The notes: a model not told the origin generated them from the sequence alone. A stretch of 64,000 nt of DNA from Streptomyces aculeolatus (GCF_020400605.1 NZ_JAINRD010000009.1:62001-126000), one strand, 5' to 3'; counted from the first letter of the stretch, positions 41,212-50,475 are shown. Numbers and translations: made by a program.

Positions 41212-42585
41212 ATGCGACGCGGAGGACCCCCCTGGCGGGGGCGGGACGACGAGGGCGGCGGCCGGCGGTGGCCGGGGCCCCCGTTCGGCGGGCCCTACAC
41301 CCCCGGCGCCGCGCCCCGCGGCGCCGACGGTCCGGACGGCCCCGGCAGTCCCGACCGTCCCGACGGCCGCCCGCTGCCCGGCGTGCTCCGCTGGCTGCCC
41401 AGCCGCGACCGCCTCCCCTGGCGCTCCACCCTCTTCCTGACCTTCTTCATGGTCGCCGGCACCCGCGGCGCCGCCCAGGACACCGACCGCGTCAACCCCT
41501 TCCCCGGCGCCCTCGGCTTCCTCCTCGCCGCGGCCGTCCTCCTCCTGCTGCGCCACCGCTACCCGCGCACCGCCGCCTACGGCACCGTCGCCGTCTGCCT
41601 CGGCTACCTGGCCGCGGGCTTCCCGTACGGGCCGATCTTCCTCAGCGCCGCCGTCGCCTGCTTCGCGGCGATCTCGGTGGGGGAGCGGCACGCCGTCTGG
41701 GGGGCGCTCGGGCTGCTCTTCGCCGGCCACATCGCGTACACCTCCCTCCTCTACCGCTGGCTGCCGCCGAGCGACGACGGCGGCGGCCACTGGGGCCAGC
41801 TGCTGTTCGTCGTCGCCTGGGTGCTGGCGGTGGTCGCGGGCGGGGAGTTGATGCGGACCCGCCGCGAGCAGTGGGCCGCCCTGCGGGCCGAGCGCGAGCA
41901 GTCCAAGCGCCGCCGTGCCGACGAGGAGCGGCTGCGCATCGCCCGCGAACTGCACGACGTGCTGGCGCACAGCATCTCCGTGATCAACATCCAGGCCGGC
42001 GTCGGCCTCGCACTCCTCGACCAGCAGCCCGAGAAGGCCCGCGAGGCGCTCACCACCATCAAGTCCGCCAGCAAGGAGGCGCTCGGCGAGGTCCGCCAGG
42101 TGCTCGACGCGCTGCGCACCCCCGGCGGCGCCCCGCGTTCGCCCGCCCCCGGCCTCGACCGGCTCAGCGAGTTGAAGGAGCAGGCCGCCGCGGCCGGCCT
42201 CACCGTGGACGTCGCGGTCGAGGGCGGCCGCACCCCCCTGCCGCCGGGTACGGAGCTGGCCGCGTTCCGCATCGTCCAGGAGGCGCTGACGAACGTCGTC
42301 CGCCACTCCGGCTCGCGCACGGCCCGCGTCCTGGTCCGCTACGCGCCCGGCGAGCTGGAGCTGTGCGTCGACGACGACGGCCCCGCCACCGCGGGCGGCC
42401 TCACCGGCGGCGGCAACGGCCTGGTCGGCATGCGCGAGCGCGCCTCCGCGCTCGGCGGCACCGTCGAGGCGGCCACCCGCTCCGACGGCGGCTTCCGGGT
42501 GCGGGCCCGCATCCCGCTCCCGGCGGATACCGTGAACGCCGGCCGCCGGTCCCGCGGCCGCGACATCCCAGAGGAGCGCCAGTGA
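41212..42585 (+). CDS. NarL-type sensor histidine kinase
   Basis: 457 residues from ATG 41212. A TAGCGT -10-like element ends seven bases before the ATG, which suggests a leaderless transcript. The N-terminal 60 residues are Gly/Pro-rich; five or six membrane helices follow (residues 70-205). The HisKA_3 dimerisation helix reads LRIARELHDVLAHSISVINIQAGV, with the phospho-accepting His near residue 248. The HATPase domain shows EALTNVVRHS, the N-box, and GGGNGLVGMRERA, the G-box. The signal is unknown. It overlaps the response regulator by four bases. Confidence 0.94.
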   Translation: MRRGGPPWRGRDDEGGGRRWPGPPFGGPYTPGAAPRGADGPDGPGSPDRPDGRPLPGVLRWLPSRDRLPWRSTLFLTFFMVAGTRGAAQDTDRVNPFPGALGFLLAAAVLLLLRHRYPRTAAYGTVAVCLGYLAAGFPYGPIFLSAAVACFAAISVGERHAVWGALGLLFAGHIAYTSLLYRWLPPSDDGGGHWGQLLFVVAWVLAVVAGGELMRTRREQWAALRAEREQSKRRRADEERLRIARELHDVLAHSISVINIQAGVGLALLDQQPEKAREALTTIKSASKEALGEVRQVLDALRTPGGAPRSPAPGLDRLSELKEQAAAAGLTVDVAVEGGRTPLPPGTELAAFRIVQEALTNVVRHSGSRTARVLVRYAPGELELCVDDDGPATAGGLTGGGNGLVGMRERASALGGTVEAATRSDGGFRVRARIPLPADTVNAGRRSRGRDIPEERQ

Positions 42586-43247
42586 TCCGCGTGATGCTCG
42601 CCGACGACCAGGTGCTGGTACGGGCCGGCTTCAGCGCCCTCCTCGACGCCCAGGAGGACGTGGAGGTGTGCGGCGAGGCGCCCGACGGCGAGCAGGCCGT
42701 CGCCCTCGTCCGCGAACAGCGCCCGGACGTCGTCCTCATGGACATCCGCATGCCGGTACTCGACGGCCTGGAGGCCACCCGCCGGATCACCGGCGACCCG
42801 GACCTGGCGGGCGTGAAGGTCGTCATGCTCACCACCTTCGAGCTGGACGAGTACGTCTTCGAGGCGATCCGCGCCGGCGCCTCCGGCTTCCTGGTCAAGG
42901 ACACCGAGCCGGAGGAACTGGTGCGCGCGGTACGCGCCGTCGTCGAGGGCGACGCGCTGCTCTCCCCGGGTGTCACCCGCCGGCTGATCTCCGAGTTCGC
43001 CGCCCGCTCCAAGGAGCCGGCGGCGGCAGCGGCGCTGGACGAGCTGACCGAGCGGGAGCGGGAGGTCATGGCGCTGGTCGGGATGGGCCTGTCCAACGAG
43101 GAGATCGCCCGCCGGCTGGTGGTCAGCCCGCTGACCGCCAAGACGCACGTGAGCCGGACCATGGTCAAGCTCGGGGTACGCGACCGGGCGCAACTGGTGG
43201 TGCAGGCGTACGAGTCGGGCCTGGTCCGCCCCGGCTGGCTCGGCTGA
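42582..43247 (+). CDS. NarL/LuxR-type response regulator
   Basis: 221 residues from GTG 42582, overlapping the kinase stop as GTGA and preceded by GAGGAG. The receiver domain has ADDQ, the phospho-acceptor Asp54 in VVLMDIRMP, the conserved Thr in VVMLTTFELDEY and Lys in FLVKDTEP. The LuxR HTH is LTEREREVMALVGMGLSNEEIARRLVVSPLTAKTHVSRTM. It is the cognate partner of the upstream kinase. No transporter or other target gene is next to the pair. Confidence 0.95.
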   Translation: MIRVMLADDQVLVRAGFSALLDAQEDVEVCGEAPDGEQAVALVREQRPDVVLMDIRMPVLDGLEATRRITGDPDLAGVKVVMLTTFELDEYVFEAIRAGASGFLVKDTEPEELVRAVRAVVEGDALLSPGVTRRLISEFAARSKEPAAAAALDELTEREREVMALVGMGLSNEEIARRLVVSPLTAKTHVSRTMVKLGVRDRAQLVVQAYESGLVRPGWLG

Positions 43248-43302
43248 CCCGGCCGAACCGGCTGCCCCGGCTGAACGAGGCAGCCCGCACCCGGCAGGCC
43301 CG

Positions 43303-45531
43303 TCACCTCCCGGCCCACGCCCCCGGCCGCGCCGCCGACGTACCGAGCCCCACCGGCGCCCCGCCCGGCAGCCCGGGCCCGCCCGCGTCCTCCGCCAGCT
43401 CGGTGGCCCCGTACCGCCGTACGTTCAGGTGCCAGTTGAGGATCCCGGCCATCCAGTTCTGCAGATCGCGTACGTACCCGTCCAACGCCGCGCGCGTCTC
43501 CTCCGGTGCTCCCAGGTCCTCGTACAGCACCGGCAGCCCGGTCTCCAGCACGTGCTCGAACTCCCGCATCCGCCCCGTGGTGAGGTCGTGCACGATCCGC
43601 ACCGCCTCGGGGTAGCCGATGCCGAAGAAGGTCTGCACCACCAGCACGCCGTTGTGGATCTCGCCCGCGTACTCGATCTCCTTCTGGTAGGAGAAGAGGT
43701 CGTTGAGCAGGCAGGCGTAGTCCATGGCGGAGTTCTCCAGCGCCCGCACCGGCCCGCTGTCGTAGACCTCGGCCGGGACGGCGAACCCCCGGCGCAGCCG
43801 GCACAGGTACTTCGTCATGTCGGAGCCGAACGTCGCCCGCCGCATCTCGATGTAGTCGACCGGGTCGGGGACGCGGTGCTGCGCCTCGTTGGACAGCTCC
43901 CACAGCCAGGCGTCGAGCATGACCTCCACCGTGCTGCGGAAGTGCCCCCGCTCCGCCGGCGCCATCGGCTCTGCCGTCCGCCGCCACAGGTCGGCCAGCC
44001 CGCGCTCCAGCGCGTTCGCCGGCGGTGGGGGCGTCCCGTCGCCGAGCGGCATGCACAGCATGAGCCGGTCGTTCGAGGCCCGCGCCCCGGCCAGGTCGCC
44101 GGTGCGGCCGAAGACCGCCGGGTAGTAGTCGTCCCCGTACGTGCCCCAGGCCAGCCACAGCGAGGCCAGGACCAACTCCTCCTCGTCGGCGTCCGGATGC
44201 AGCCCCGAGGCGCAGAGCGGGAGGTCGTAGCCGTGCAGGCGCCGCGCGTCCCACACATGCGACCCCGGCACTCCCGGCTGGGGCTGCAGGATGCCCATCC
44301 GGCGGCACCAGTCGACGGTTTGGGACCGGGCCGCGTCGAGGTGCCCGGAGAGCCGCAGCCGGTACGGCATGCGCAGCTCCGGCACCAGCGACGGGCCGAC
44401 CCGCCGGTGCGGCCCGTACGCGTACGAGCGCAGCCGCGTCGCGCCGGTCGCGGTCGCCGGTCCGCGCACCCCCGCGGCCGGCCCCGCGGCCGGGTCGGGC
44501 GCGGCGGCCACGGCGGGCGAGGCCGCCGCGGCGCCCTCGTTCATGTACCGGCTGGAGCGCAGGTGCCACTCGTGCCCGCCCGACTGCCAGTCCTGCAGCC
44601 CCTTCGCGTACGCCGCCACCCGCGCGCACTCGGCCGGGGTCAGCTCCTCCTCGGCGAAGAGCGCGGGCAGTTCGGTGAGCGCGGTGTGCTCGAACTGCTG
44701 CATCCGGGACGTCAGCAGGTCGTTGACCCGCTCGGCGGCCTCCTGCGTCCCGCAGCCGAGGAACGTCTCCAGCACCAGCACGCCGTTGCTCAGCTCGCCC
44801 TCGTCCTCCACCTCGCGCTGGTACGAGAAGAGGTCGTTGCGCAGGTGCACGGCGTCGGCGAAGGTGTCGCGCAGCACCAGCAGCGGCCGGGACGCGGCCA
44901 CCCGGTCCGGCACCTCCGCCGCGGCGGCGTACTCCACCAGCCCGGCGGACCACGGCGCCCCGCCGACCTTGCGGCGCATCTCGACGTACTCGACGGGGTT
45001 GGCCACCCGCCCCTCGTCGATGTTGGCCAGCTCCCACAGCGACTCGTCGAGCAGGTTGACCGTGCTCTGCGCGAACCGCCGCCGCCACCCAGCCGACATC
45101 GCGGGCACGGTCCGCGCCCACAGGTCCGCGAGCCCCGCCTCGACCGGGTTGCGCGGCTCCGGCACGGCCGCGCCGGAGGTCTCCGGCGGCATGAACGCCG
45201 GCAGCCGGTCCAGGTACGCCTTGGCGCCGGCCCGGTCGCGGTCGCGTTTGAACGCCTCCACGAAGTGGTCGTCGAAGAAGAACACCCACACGTACCAGTC
45301 GGTGACCAGCGACAGCACGTCCGCGGAGCACTCGGGATGGGTGTACGCGCACAGCAGCGCGTAGTCGTGCGCGTCGAGGTCGGCGGTCTCCCAGATGCCC
45401 GAGCCCTCCAGCATCCCCATCCCGCGCGCCCACGCGCGGGAGTGCACCCGCGCCTGCTCGACGTGCGGGTTGAGCCGTGCGGGCCACGGCAGGTAGAAGG
45501 TCGGCAGTTCGAACGGCTGCTTAGGCGGCAT
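43303..45531 (-). CDS. geoA: Germacradienol/geosmin synthase
   Basis: 742 residues from ATG 45531, with GGGGAGGGGCGG upstream. Two class I terpene cyclase domains are joined by an Ala/Pro-rich linker (residues about 340-390). The N-terminal domain starts FELPTFYLPWPARLNPH and carries DDHFVE near residue 86 and the NSE motif NDLFSYQRE. It turns farnesyl diphosphate into germacradienol. The C-terminal domain has DDYYP and a second NDLFSYQKE and completes geosmin with loss of acetone. All metal-binding motifs are intact, and the length is close to that of the S. coelicolor enzyme. Geosmin is normally made during development. Confidence 0.97.
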   Translation of the reverse strand: MPPKQPFELPTFYLPWPARLNPHVEQARVHSRAWARGMGMLEGSGIWETADLDAHDYALLCAYTHPECSADVLSLVTDWYVWVFFFDDHFVEAFKRDRDRAGAKAYLDRLPAFMPPETSGAAVPEPRNPVEAGLADLWARTVPAMSAGWRRRFAQSTVNLLDESLWELANIDEGRVANPVEYVEMRRKVGGAPWSAGLVEYAAAAEVPDRVAASRPLLVLRDTFADAVHLRNDLFSYQREVEDEGELSNGVLVLETFLGCGTQEAAERVNDLLTSRMQQFEHTALTELPALFAEEELTPAECARVAAYAKGLQDWQSGGHEWHLRSSRYMNEGAAAASPAVAAAPDPAAGPAAGVRGPATATGATRLRSYAYGPHRRVGPSLVPELRMPYRLRLSGHLDAARSQTVDWCRRMGILQPQPGVPGSHVWDARRLHGYDLPLCASGLHPDADEEELVLASLWLAWGTYGDDYYPAVFGRTGDLAGARASNDRLMLCMPLGDGTPPPPANALERGLADLWRRTAEPMAPAERGHFRSTVEVMLDAWLWELSNEAQHRVPDPVDYIEMRRATFGSDMTKYLCRLRRGFAVPAEVYDSGPVRALENSAMDYACLLNDLFSYQKEIEYAGEIHNGVLVVQTFFGIGYPEAVRIVHDLTTGRMREFEHVLETGLPVLYEDLGAPEETRAALDGYVRDLQNWMAGILNWHLNVRRYGATELAEDAGGPGLPGGAPVGLGTSAARPGAWAGR

Positions 45532-45769
45532 CCGCCCCTCCCCGGTCTCGTTCGCGTCCAGCGCCCGGGGCAGCACTACCCCCCGCGTCGCCCCGGCACC
45601 CCGGGATGCACTCGCAGGGGTGACGCCCGGGCCGCGCGTGCGGGTCGCGTACGGGCGGGTGCCGCGGGCGTACGGGCCGGGCGCGCGTCCCCCGCGCCGG
45701 CGCGGGCCGCCAGGCCGTGCGGCCGGGCGCCGTACGGCCCGCCGGCCGGAGGGCCGGGCCCGCAAGGAC

Positions 45770-46450
45770 TCAGCCGGACCAGCGGTAGCGGTGCTCGGGC
45801 CGCCCCGTGCCGCCGTACTTCAGCGACAGCTCGGCGCGGCCGGAGTCGGCGAAGTGCTCCAGGTAACGCCGCGCGGCCACCCGGGAGATGGCCGCCGCCT
45901 CGGCGCACTCGCTGGCGGAAAGGCCGCCGGGGTGCTCGCGCAGCACCCGCTCCACCAGCTCGGCGGTACGCACGTTGAGCCCCTTGGGCAGCGCGCCGGA
46001 GACGGTGGGGCGGGCGCTGAAGAGCCGGTCGACGTGCGCCTGCTGGACGCCGTCCGCGTCGTCGAGGGCGTCGAGCCGGGCGCGGGTGGCGGCGAAGTGA
46101 CGCAACTGCTCCTGGAGCGCGGCCTGGCTGAACGGCTTGATGACGTAGTGCAGCGCGCCGCCGTGCAGCGCGCCGCGGATGGTTTCGGCGTCCCGGGACG
46201 CGGTGATCATGAGTACGTCGGTGTCCGCGTGTTCCCCCGCGCGCAGCCGGCGCAGCACCCCGATGCCGTCCATGTCCGGCAGATAGACGTCGAGCAGCAC
46301 CAGGTCCGGGCGCAGCCGCGCCACCGCGCGCAGCGCCTCCGCGCCGCTGTGCGCGACGCCGGCCACCTCGAAGCCGTCGGTCGCCGCGACGTAGCGGCTG
46401 TGCAGCTTGGCCACCATGAAGTCGTCGTCGACCACCAGTACCCGGATCAC
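45770..46450 (-). CDS. CitB/DctR-type response regulator
   Basis: 226 residues from ATG 46450. The receiver has VVDDDFMVAKLH, the phospho-acceptor Asp54 in LVLLDVYLPD, the Thr/Ser switch at LMITASRD and Lys in YVIKPFS. A linker leads to a winged HTH of the CitB family: GGLSASECAEAAAISRVAARRYLEHF. Such regulators control uptake of citrate and other di- and tricarboxylates. The gene is divergent from tctCBA, which is almost certainly its target. The usual CitA/DcuS-like sensor kinase gene, normally next to it, is absent from the window. Confidence 0.9.
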   Translation of the reverse strand: MIRVLVVDDDFMVAKLHSRYVAATDGFEVAGVAHSGAEALRAVARLRPDLVLLDVYLPDMDGIGVLRRLRAGEHADTDVLMITASRDAETIRGALHGGALHYVIKPFSQAALQEQLRHFAATRARLDALDDADGVQQAHVDRLFSARPTVSGALPKGLNVRTAELVERVLREHPGGLSASECAEAAAISRVAARRYLEHFADSGRAELSLKYGGTGRPEHRYRWSG

Positions 46451-46584
46451 GGCGGTCAGGCTAGCGCTCGGCGGCCGCCCGCGCCGGGACCAGAACGACC
46501 AGAAGTTTCCTTGCGTTCACAAGCGCGACACCTCGGGGCCGCGGCGGGAGCATGTGGCGACATCCGGACCCCAGTGATCATCCA

Positions 46585-46600
46585 CGGCTCCGCGGAGCCG
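46585..46600 (+). promoter_or_regulatory. 16-base palindrome upstream of tctC
   Basis: CGGCTCCGCGGAGCCG, a perfect palindrome 31 bases before the tctC start, in the divergent gap. It could be a regulator site or a leader hairpin. Confidence 0.4.
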
Positions 46601-46630
46601 GCTCCCCGACGAAGAGGCGGTGACCGAACC

Positions 46631-47626
46631 GTGCGTCTGCCGACCACTCTACGCACTCCGTTCGCGCTCGCGGCAGCGGCGCTGCTGGTGCTCCTCGGCC
46701 CGCCGCTCATCACCGAGGGGGACGGCGCGGCGGAAGGCAGCCGGATCCCCGGCCTGGAGCTGATGGTGCCCAACACCCCCGGCGGCGGCTACGACATCAC
46801 CGCCCGCACCATCGCGAGGAACATCGAGGACGCGGACCTCGGCAGCAACGTCGAGGTCTTCAACCTCCCCGGCGCCGGCGGCACCGTGGGCCTGTCCCGG
46901 CTGGTCAACGAGCACGGCAACGGCAAGCTCGCGATGTCCATGGGGCTCGGGGTCAGCGGCGCGGTCCGCACCAACACCACCGACCACACGCTCGCCGACA
47001 CCACGCCCATCGCGCGGGTCACCGAGGAGCCCGACATCGTCGTGGTCCCCGCCGACTCCCCGTACAAGACCTTCGAGGACCTGCTCGCCGACTGGAAGGC
47101 CTCCCCGGGCAAGACCCCCGTCGGCGGCGGCTCGTCCCCCGGCGGTCCGGACCACCTGGCGCCGATGCTGATGGCCCGGGCCGCCGGGATCGTGCCGAAG
47201 GAGGTCAACTACGTGCCGTACGACGGCGGGGGCGAACTGCTCGCGTCGATCCTCGGCGGCAAGGTCGCCTTCGGCGTCTCCGGCGTCGGCGAGTACCTCG
47301 ACCAGATCGAGGCGGGCGACCTGCGCGTGCTCGCCGTCACCGGCGGCGAGCGGCACCCGGGTCTGGACGCGCCCACGCTGCGCGAGACGGGCATCGACGT
47401 GGCGTTCACCAACTGGCGCGGCTTCGTCGCCCCGCCGGGGCTGTCCGACACCGAACGCAAGAACCTCATCCACCTCTTCGAGAAGCTGCACGACACCGAC
47501 GAGTGGCGGCAGTCGCTGAAGACGAACGGCTGGACCGACGCCTTCCTCACGGGCGAGAAGTTCGGCGACTACCTCGACGCGCAGGACCGGCGCGTGGTCT
47601 CGGTGCTGAAGGAGCTGGGCCTGTGA
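46631..47626 (+). CDS. tctC: Tripartite tricarboxylate transporter substrate-binding protein
   Basis: 331 residues from GTG 46631, with GAGGCGG upstream. The N-terminal 38 residues are a signal peptide or anchor (LAAAALLVLLGPPLI). The TctC fold markers are LMVPNTPGGGYDITARTIARN, FNLPGAGGT, VPADSPYKTFEDLL, GGSSPGGPDHLAPML, VNYVPYDGGGELLASILGGKV and TNWRGFVAPPG. It binds citrate or a similar carboxylate outside the membrane and delivers it to TctAB. It overlaps tctB by four bases. No lipobox Cys is present. Confidence 0.93.
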   Translation: MRLPTTLRTPFALAAAALLVLLGPPLITEGDGAAEGSRIPGLELMVPNTPGGGYDITARTIARNIEDADLGSNVEVFNLPGAGGTVGLSRLVNEHGNGKLAMSMGLGVSGAVRTNTTDHTLADTTPIARVTEEPDIVVVPADSPYKTFEDLLADWKASPGKTPVGGGSSPGGPDHLAPMLMARAAGIVPKEVNYVPYDGGGELLASILGGKVAFGVSGVGEYLDQIEAGDLRVLAVTGGERHPGLDAPTLRETGIDVAFTNWRGFVAPPGLSDTERKNLIHLFEKLHDTDEWRQSLKTNGWTDAFLTGEKFGDYLDAQDRRVVSVLKELGL

Positions 47627-48276
47627 CGAACGAGCCGACGAAGGACGGGACCCGGACCCCCGCGGAACCGCCGGACGACGACGCCCGGGACGCCCCGGAC
47701 GGCAGGGGCGGCGACGGTGGCGGCGACGGCGGTGACGGCAAGGCCGTCGGGGGCGGCACCGCCACCCCCGACGGCGGCGGGCGGCTCGCCCTGCTGCGCG
47801 GCAGGTCAGAACTCGGCGTCTGCGTCCTGCTGCTGGCCATCGGCGTGCTCGTGCTGGTCGACGCGCGGACCATGGACACCGGCTACGCCCAGCGCGGCCC
47901 CGTCGGACCCGAGGCCGCCCCCACCGTCATCGGCATCGCCCTCCTCGTCGTCGCCGCCCTCCTGGCCGTCGACGTGCTGCGCGGCGGCAGGGGCGAGGCC
48001 GAGGGCGGCGAGGACATCGACCTCGACGCCCCCTCCGAGTGGCGCACCGTGCTGCTGCTCGCCGGGGTCTTCCTCGCCACCGCCTTCCTCATCGGCGAGG
48101 TCGGCTTCCCCATCGCCGGCGCGCTGCTGTTCTGGGGTGCGGCGTACGCGCTGGGCAGCCGCGCGTACGCCGGCGACCCACTCGTGGCCGCCGTGCTCTC
48201 GGTGGTCACGTACACGGTCTTCAACAACCTGCTGGGCGTCCCGCTGCCCGGCGGGCCGCTGATGGAGGTGCTGTGA
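47623..48276 (+). CDS. tctB: Tripartite tricarboxylate transporter small membrane subunit
   Basis: 217 residues from GTG 47623, overlapping tctC by four bases. The first 60 residues are an Asp/Gly-rich hydrophilic tail unusual for the family. Four hydrophobic helices follow, including ELGVCVLLLAIGVLVLVDA, GPEAAPTVIGIALLVVAALLAVDVL and the last, VLSVVTYTVFNNLLGVPLPGG, which is typical of TctB. It partners TctA in proton- or sodium-driven uptake. Confidence 0.9.
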   Translation: MTNEPTKDGTRTPAEPPDDDARDAPDGRGGDGGGDGGDGKAVGGGTATPDGGGRLALLRGRSELGVCVLLLAIGVLVLVDARTMDTGYAQRGPVGPEAAPTVIGIALLVVAALLAVDVLRGGRGEAEGGEDIDLDAPSEWRTVLLLAGVFLATAFLIGEVGFPIAGALLFWGAAYALGSRAYAGDPLVAAVLSVVTYTVFNNLLGVPLPGGPLMEVL

Positions 48277-48277
48277 G

Positions 48278-49792
48278 ATGGACTCCCTCACCTCCCTCAT
48301 CGACGGCTTCGGCACCGCGCTCACGCCGGCCCACCTCCTCTGGGCCGCCGTCGGCGTGCTCCTCGGCACCGCCATCGGCGTACTGCCCGGCATCGGCCCC
48401 GCGATGGCCGTCGCGCTGCTGCTCCCCGTGACGTACGGGCTGGAGCCCACCGCCGCCCTGATCATGTTCGCCGGCATCTACTACGGCGGCATGTTCGGCG
48501 GCTCCACGACCTCCATCCTGCTCAACACGCCGGGGGAGAGCGCCGCGGTGGTCGCCGCCATCGAGGGCAACCCGATGGCCAAGTCCGGGCGCGGCTCGCA
48601 GGCCCTGGCCGCCGCGGCGATCGGGCACTTCGCCGGCGGCATGATCGGCACCGTCCTGCTGGTCGCGCTGGCCCCCGTGATCGCGGACCTGGCCGTCGAC
48701 ATCGGCGCGCCGGACTACTTCGCCCTCATGGTCCTCGCGTTCATCGCGGTGACCTCCGTGCTGGGCCGCTCCCGCATCCGCGGTTTCGCCTCGCTGCTCG
48801 TCGGGCTGACCATCGGCCTGGTCGGCCTCGACCAGATGACCGGCCAGGAGCGGCTGACGTTCGGCTCGCTGCAACTCGCCGACGGCATCGACGTCATCAT
48901 CGTCGCGGTCGGCCTCTTCGCGGTCGGCGAGGCGCTGTGGGTCGCCGCCCGGCTGCGCTCGGGCAACCAGGGCCCCATCCCCGTCGGCCGCCCGTGGCTG
49001 GCGCGCTCCGACGTGCGGCGGACATGGAAGCCGTGGCTGCGCGGGCCGGTGATCGGCTTCCCGTTCGGGGCGATCCCGGCGGGCGGCGCGGAGATCCCCA
49101 CCTTCCTGTCGTACGTGACCGAGAAGCGGCTGTCGAAGCACAAGGACGAGTTCGGCAAGGGCGCCATCGAGGGCGTCGCCGGGCCGGAGTCGGCGGCGTC
49201 CGCCTCCGCCGCCGGGACGCTGGTGTCGATGCTCACGCTCGGCCTGCCGACGACCGCGACGGCCGCCGTGATGCTGGCCGCGTTCCAGCAGTACGGCATC
49301 CAGCCCGGCCCGCTGCTCTTCGACCGCGAACCGGACCTGGTCTGGGGCCTGATCGCGTCGCTGTTCCTCGGGATGTTCCTGCTGCTGCTCATCAACCTGC
49401 CGCTGGCGCCCGTGTGGGCGAAGCTGCTGCGCATCCCGCGGCCGTACCTGTACGCGGGCATCCTGTTCTTCGCGGCGGTCGGCGCGTACGCCGTCAGCGG
49501 CGAGGCGGTCGACCTGGTCATCCTGCTGGTGATCGGCCTGATCGGGCTCGGCATGCGGCGCTACGGGCTGCCGGTGCTGCCGGCGATCATCGGCGTCATC
49601 CTCGGCCCGGCGGCCGAGCAGCAGATGCGCCGGGCGCTCCAGCTCAGCGACGGCAGCCTGAGCGGCCTGGTCAACACCCCGTTCGCGGTCACGGTCTACG
49701 CCGTCATCGCACTGATCCTGCTCTGGCCCCTGGTCCGGCGGCTGGTCACCAGCGGCGCAGGACGAGCCCGACGCGGATCACGAACGCCGTAG
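48278..49792 (+). CDS. tctA: Tripartite tricarboxylate transporter large permease
   Basis: 504 residues from ATG 48278, one base after the tctB stop. About 12 helices. The duplicated TctA signature motifs are present: GVLPGIGPAMAVALLLPVTYGL, MFGGSTTSILLNTPGE near the N-terminus, and IPAGGAEIPTFLSYVTEKRLSK and GTLVSMLTLGLPTTATAAVML in the second half. The end, RLVTSGAGRARRGSRTP, overlaps the convergent DUF6332 gene by 47 bases. The transporter is complete with tctC and tctB. Confidence 0.95.
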   Translation: MDSLTSLIDGFGTALTPAHLLWAAVGVLLGTAIGVLPGIGPAMAVALLLPVTYGLEPTAALIMFAGIYYGGMFGGSTTSILLNTPGESAAVVAAIEGNPMAKSGRGSQALAAAAIGHFAGGMIGTVLLVALAPVIADLAVDIGAPDYFALMVLAFIAVTSVLGRSRIRGFASLLVGLTIGLVGLDQMTGQERLTFGSLQLADGIDVIIVAVGLFAVGEALWVAARLRSGNQGPIPVGRPWLARSDVRRTWKPWLRGPVIGFPFGAIPAGGAEIPTFLSYVTEKRLSKHKDEFGKGAIEGVAGPESAASASAAGTLVSMLTLGLPTTATAAVMLAAFQQYGIQPGPLLFDREPDLVWGLIASLFLGMFLLLLINLPLAPVWAKLLRIPRPYLYAGILFFAAVGAYAVSGEAVDLVILLVIGLIGLGMRRYGLPVLPAIIGVILGPAAEQQMRRALQLSDGSLSGLVNTPFAVTVYAVIALILLWPLVRRLVTSGAGRARRGSRTP

Positions 49793-49976
49793 CCCCGGCC
49801 GCCTTCGCGGCCGTCAGCACCCCCACCCTCGCGTCGCCGCGCACCGCGTCGAAGAAGAGCGCGGGCGCGGCGACGGCGAGGAACACCGCGCCCGCCAGCA
49901 GCGCCCCGGTGAAGGCCGCGTACACGATCTCGACGGTCACGGCGTCCCGTTGGCTCTGTGTCCTCGGTCCCCGCAT
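49746..49976 (-). CDS. DUF6332-like small membrane protein
   Basis: 76 residues from ATG 49976, chosen because GAGGGGG lies six bases upstream; ATG 49991 would add five residues. The sequence QRDAVTVEIVYAAFTGALLAGAVFLAVAAPALFFDAVRGD and a second helix (AAKAAGATAFVIRVGLVL) match the Streptomyces DUF6332 pattern as I know it. Two membrane helices, no known function. Its 3' end overlaps the tctA end on the other strand by 47 bases, and it is divergent from the MarR gene. Confidence 0.7.
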   Translation of the reverse strand: MRGPRTQSQRDAVTVEIVYAAFTGALLAGAVFLAVAAPALFFDAVRGDARVGVLTAAKAAGATAFVIRVGLVLRRW

Positions 49977-50079
49977 TTCGAGCCCCCTCATAGTCCGAAG
50001 AGTATCCGCCCGACCCCGTGTTCAATCCGTTGCACACCGGCCGTCACATCACGCTCACGGGCTGGTACGGTGCCATGCC

Positions 50080-50475
50080 ATGGCAACGGGGAGCGCCGAA
50101 GGCGCGGTCGTTTCTCAATGGCGGGAGATCCGCGCGGTGCACGCGCGGGCTGTGGGCGAGTTGGACCGTGAACTGCATCGATACGGCATCGGGGCCAGCG
50201 ACTTCGAGGTGCTGGACGTGCTGCTGGGGATGGCGGACGCCGGCGACAGGGCGAGCCTGAGAGTCCAGGAGCTGGCGGACCGGGTGCACCTGAGCCAGAG
50301 CGCGCTGTCCCGCCTCGTCGGCAGACTGGAGAAGCACGGTCTGGTCAGCCGCGGCATGTGCCCCGAGGACCGCAGGGGCGTGCAGGTGTGCGTCACCGAC
50401 GCGGGCCGTACGCTGCACGCCGAGGCGCTGCCGGTGCAGCGGGCGGTCCTCGCCCGCACCGTCGGCGTCAGATGA
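50080..50475 (+). CDS. MarR-family transcriptional regulator
   Basis: 131 residues from ATG 50080. A TACGGT -10-like element lies about eight bases upstream, and no binding site is seen, so a leaderless transcript is plausible. The winged helix reads ASLRVQELADRVHLSQSALSRLVGRLEKHGLVSRGMCPEDRRGVQVCVTDAGR, with the MarR wing DRRG. It is short at its C-terminus compared with most MarR proteins, lacking part of the last dimer helix. The target is unknown; its neighbours are DUF6332 (divergent) and an MFS gene (convergent). Confidence 0.88.
   Translation: MATGSAEGAVVSQWREIRAVHARAVGELDRELHRYGIGASDFEVLDVLLGMADAGDRASLRVQELADRVHLSQSALSRLVGRLEKHGLVSRGMCPEDRRGVQVCVTDAGRTLHAEALPVQRAVLARTVGVR

Noticed and set aside
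42401..45487. A 1028-residue open frame on the minus strand
   Set aside because: It is a shifted reading of geosmin synthase and of the strand opposite the response regulator. The correct frame has all the cyclase motifs.
43303..45531. A larger terpene gene cluster around geosmin synthase
   Set aside because: Neighbouring genes are two-component regulators and a carboxylate transporter; no further terpene or P450 genes are present. The flavoprotein at 38295 is too far away to assign.
45532..45765. A longer N-terminus for geosmin synthase
   Set aside because: The extra 78 residues are Arg/Gly/Pro-rich with no homology pattern, whereas ATG 45531 has a strong binding site and gives the known family start.
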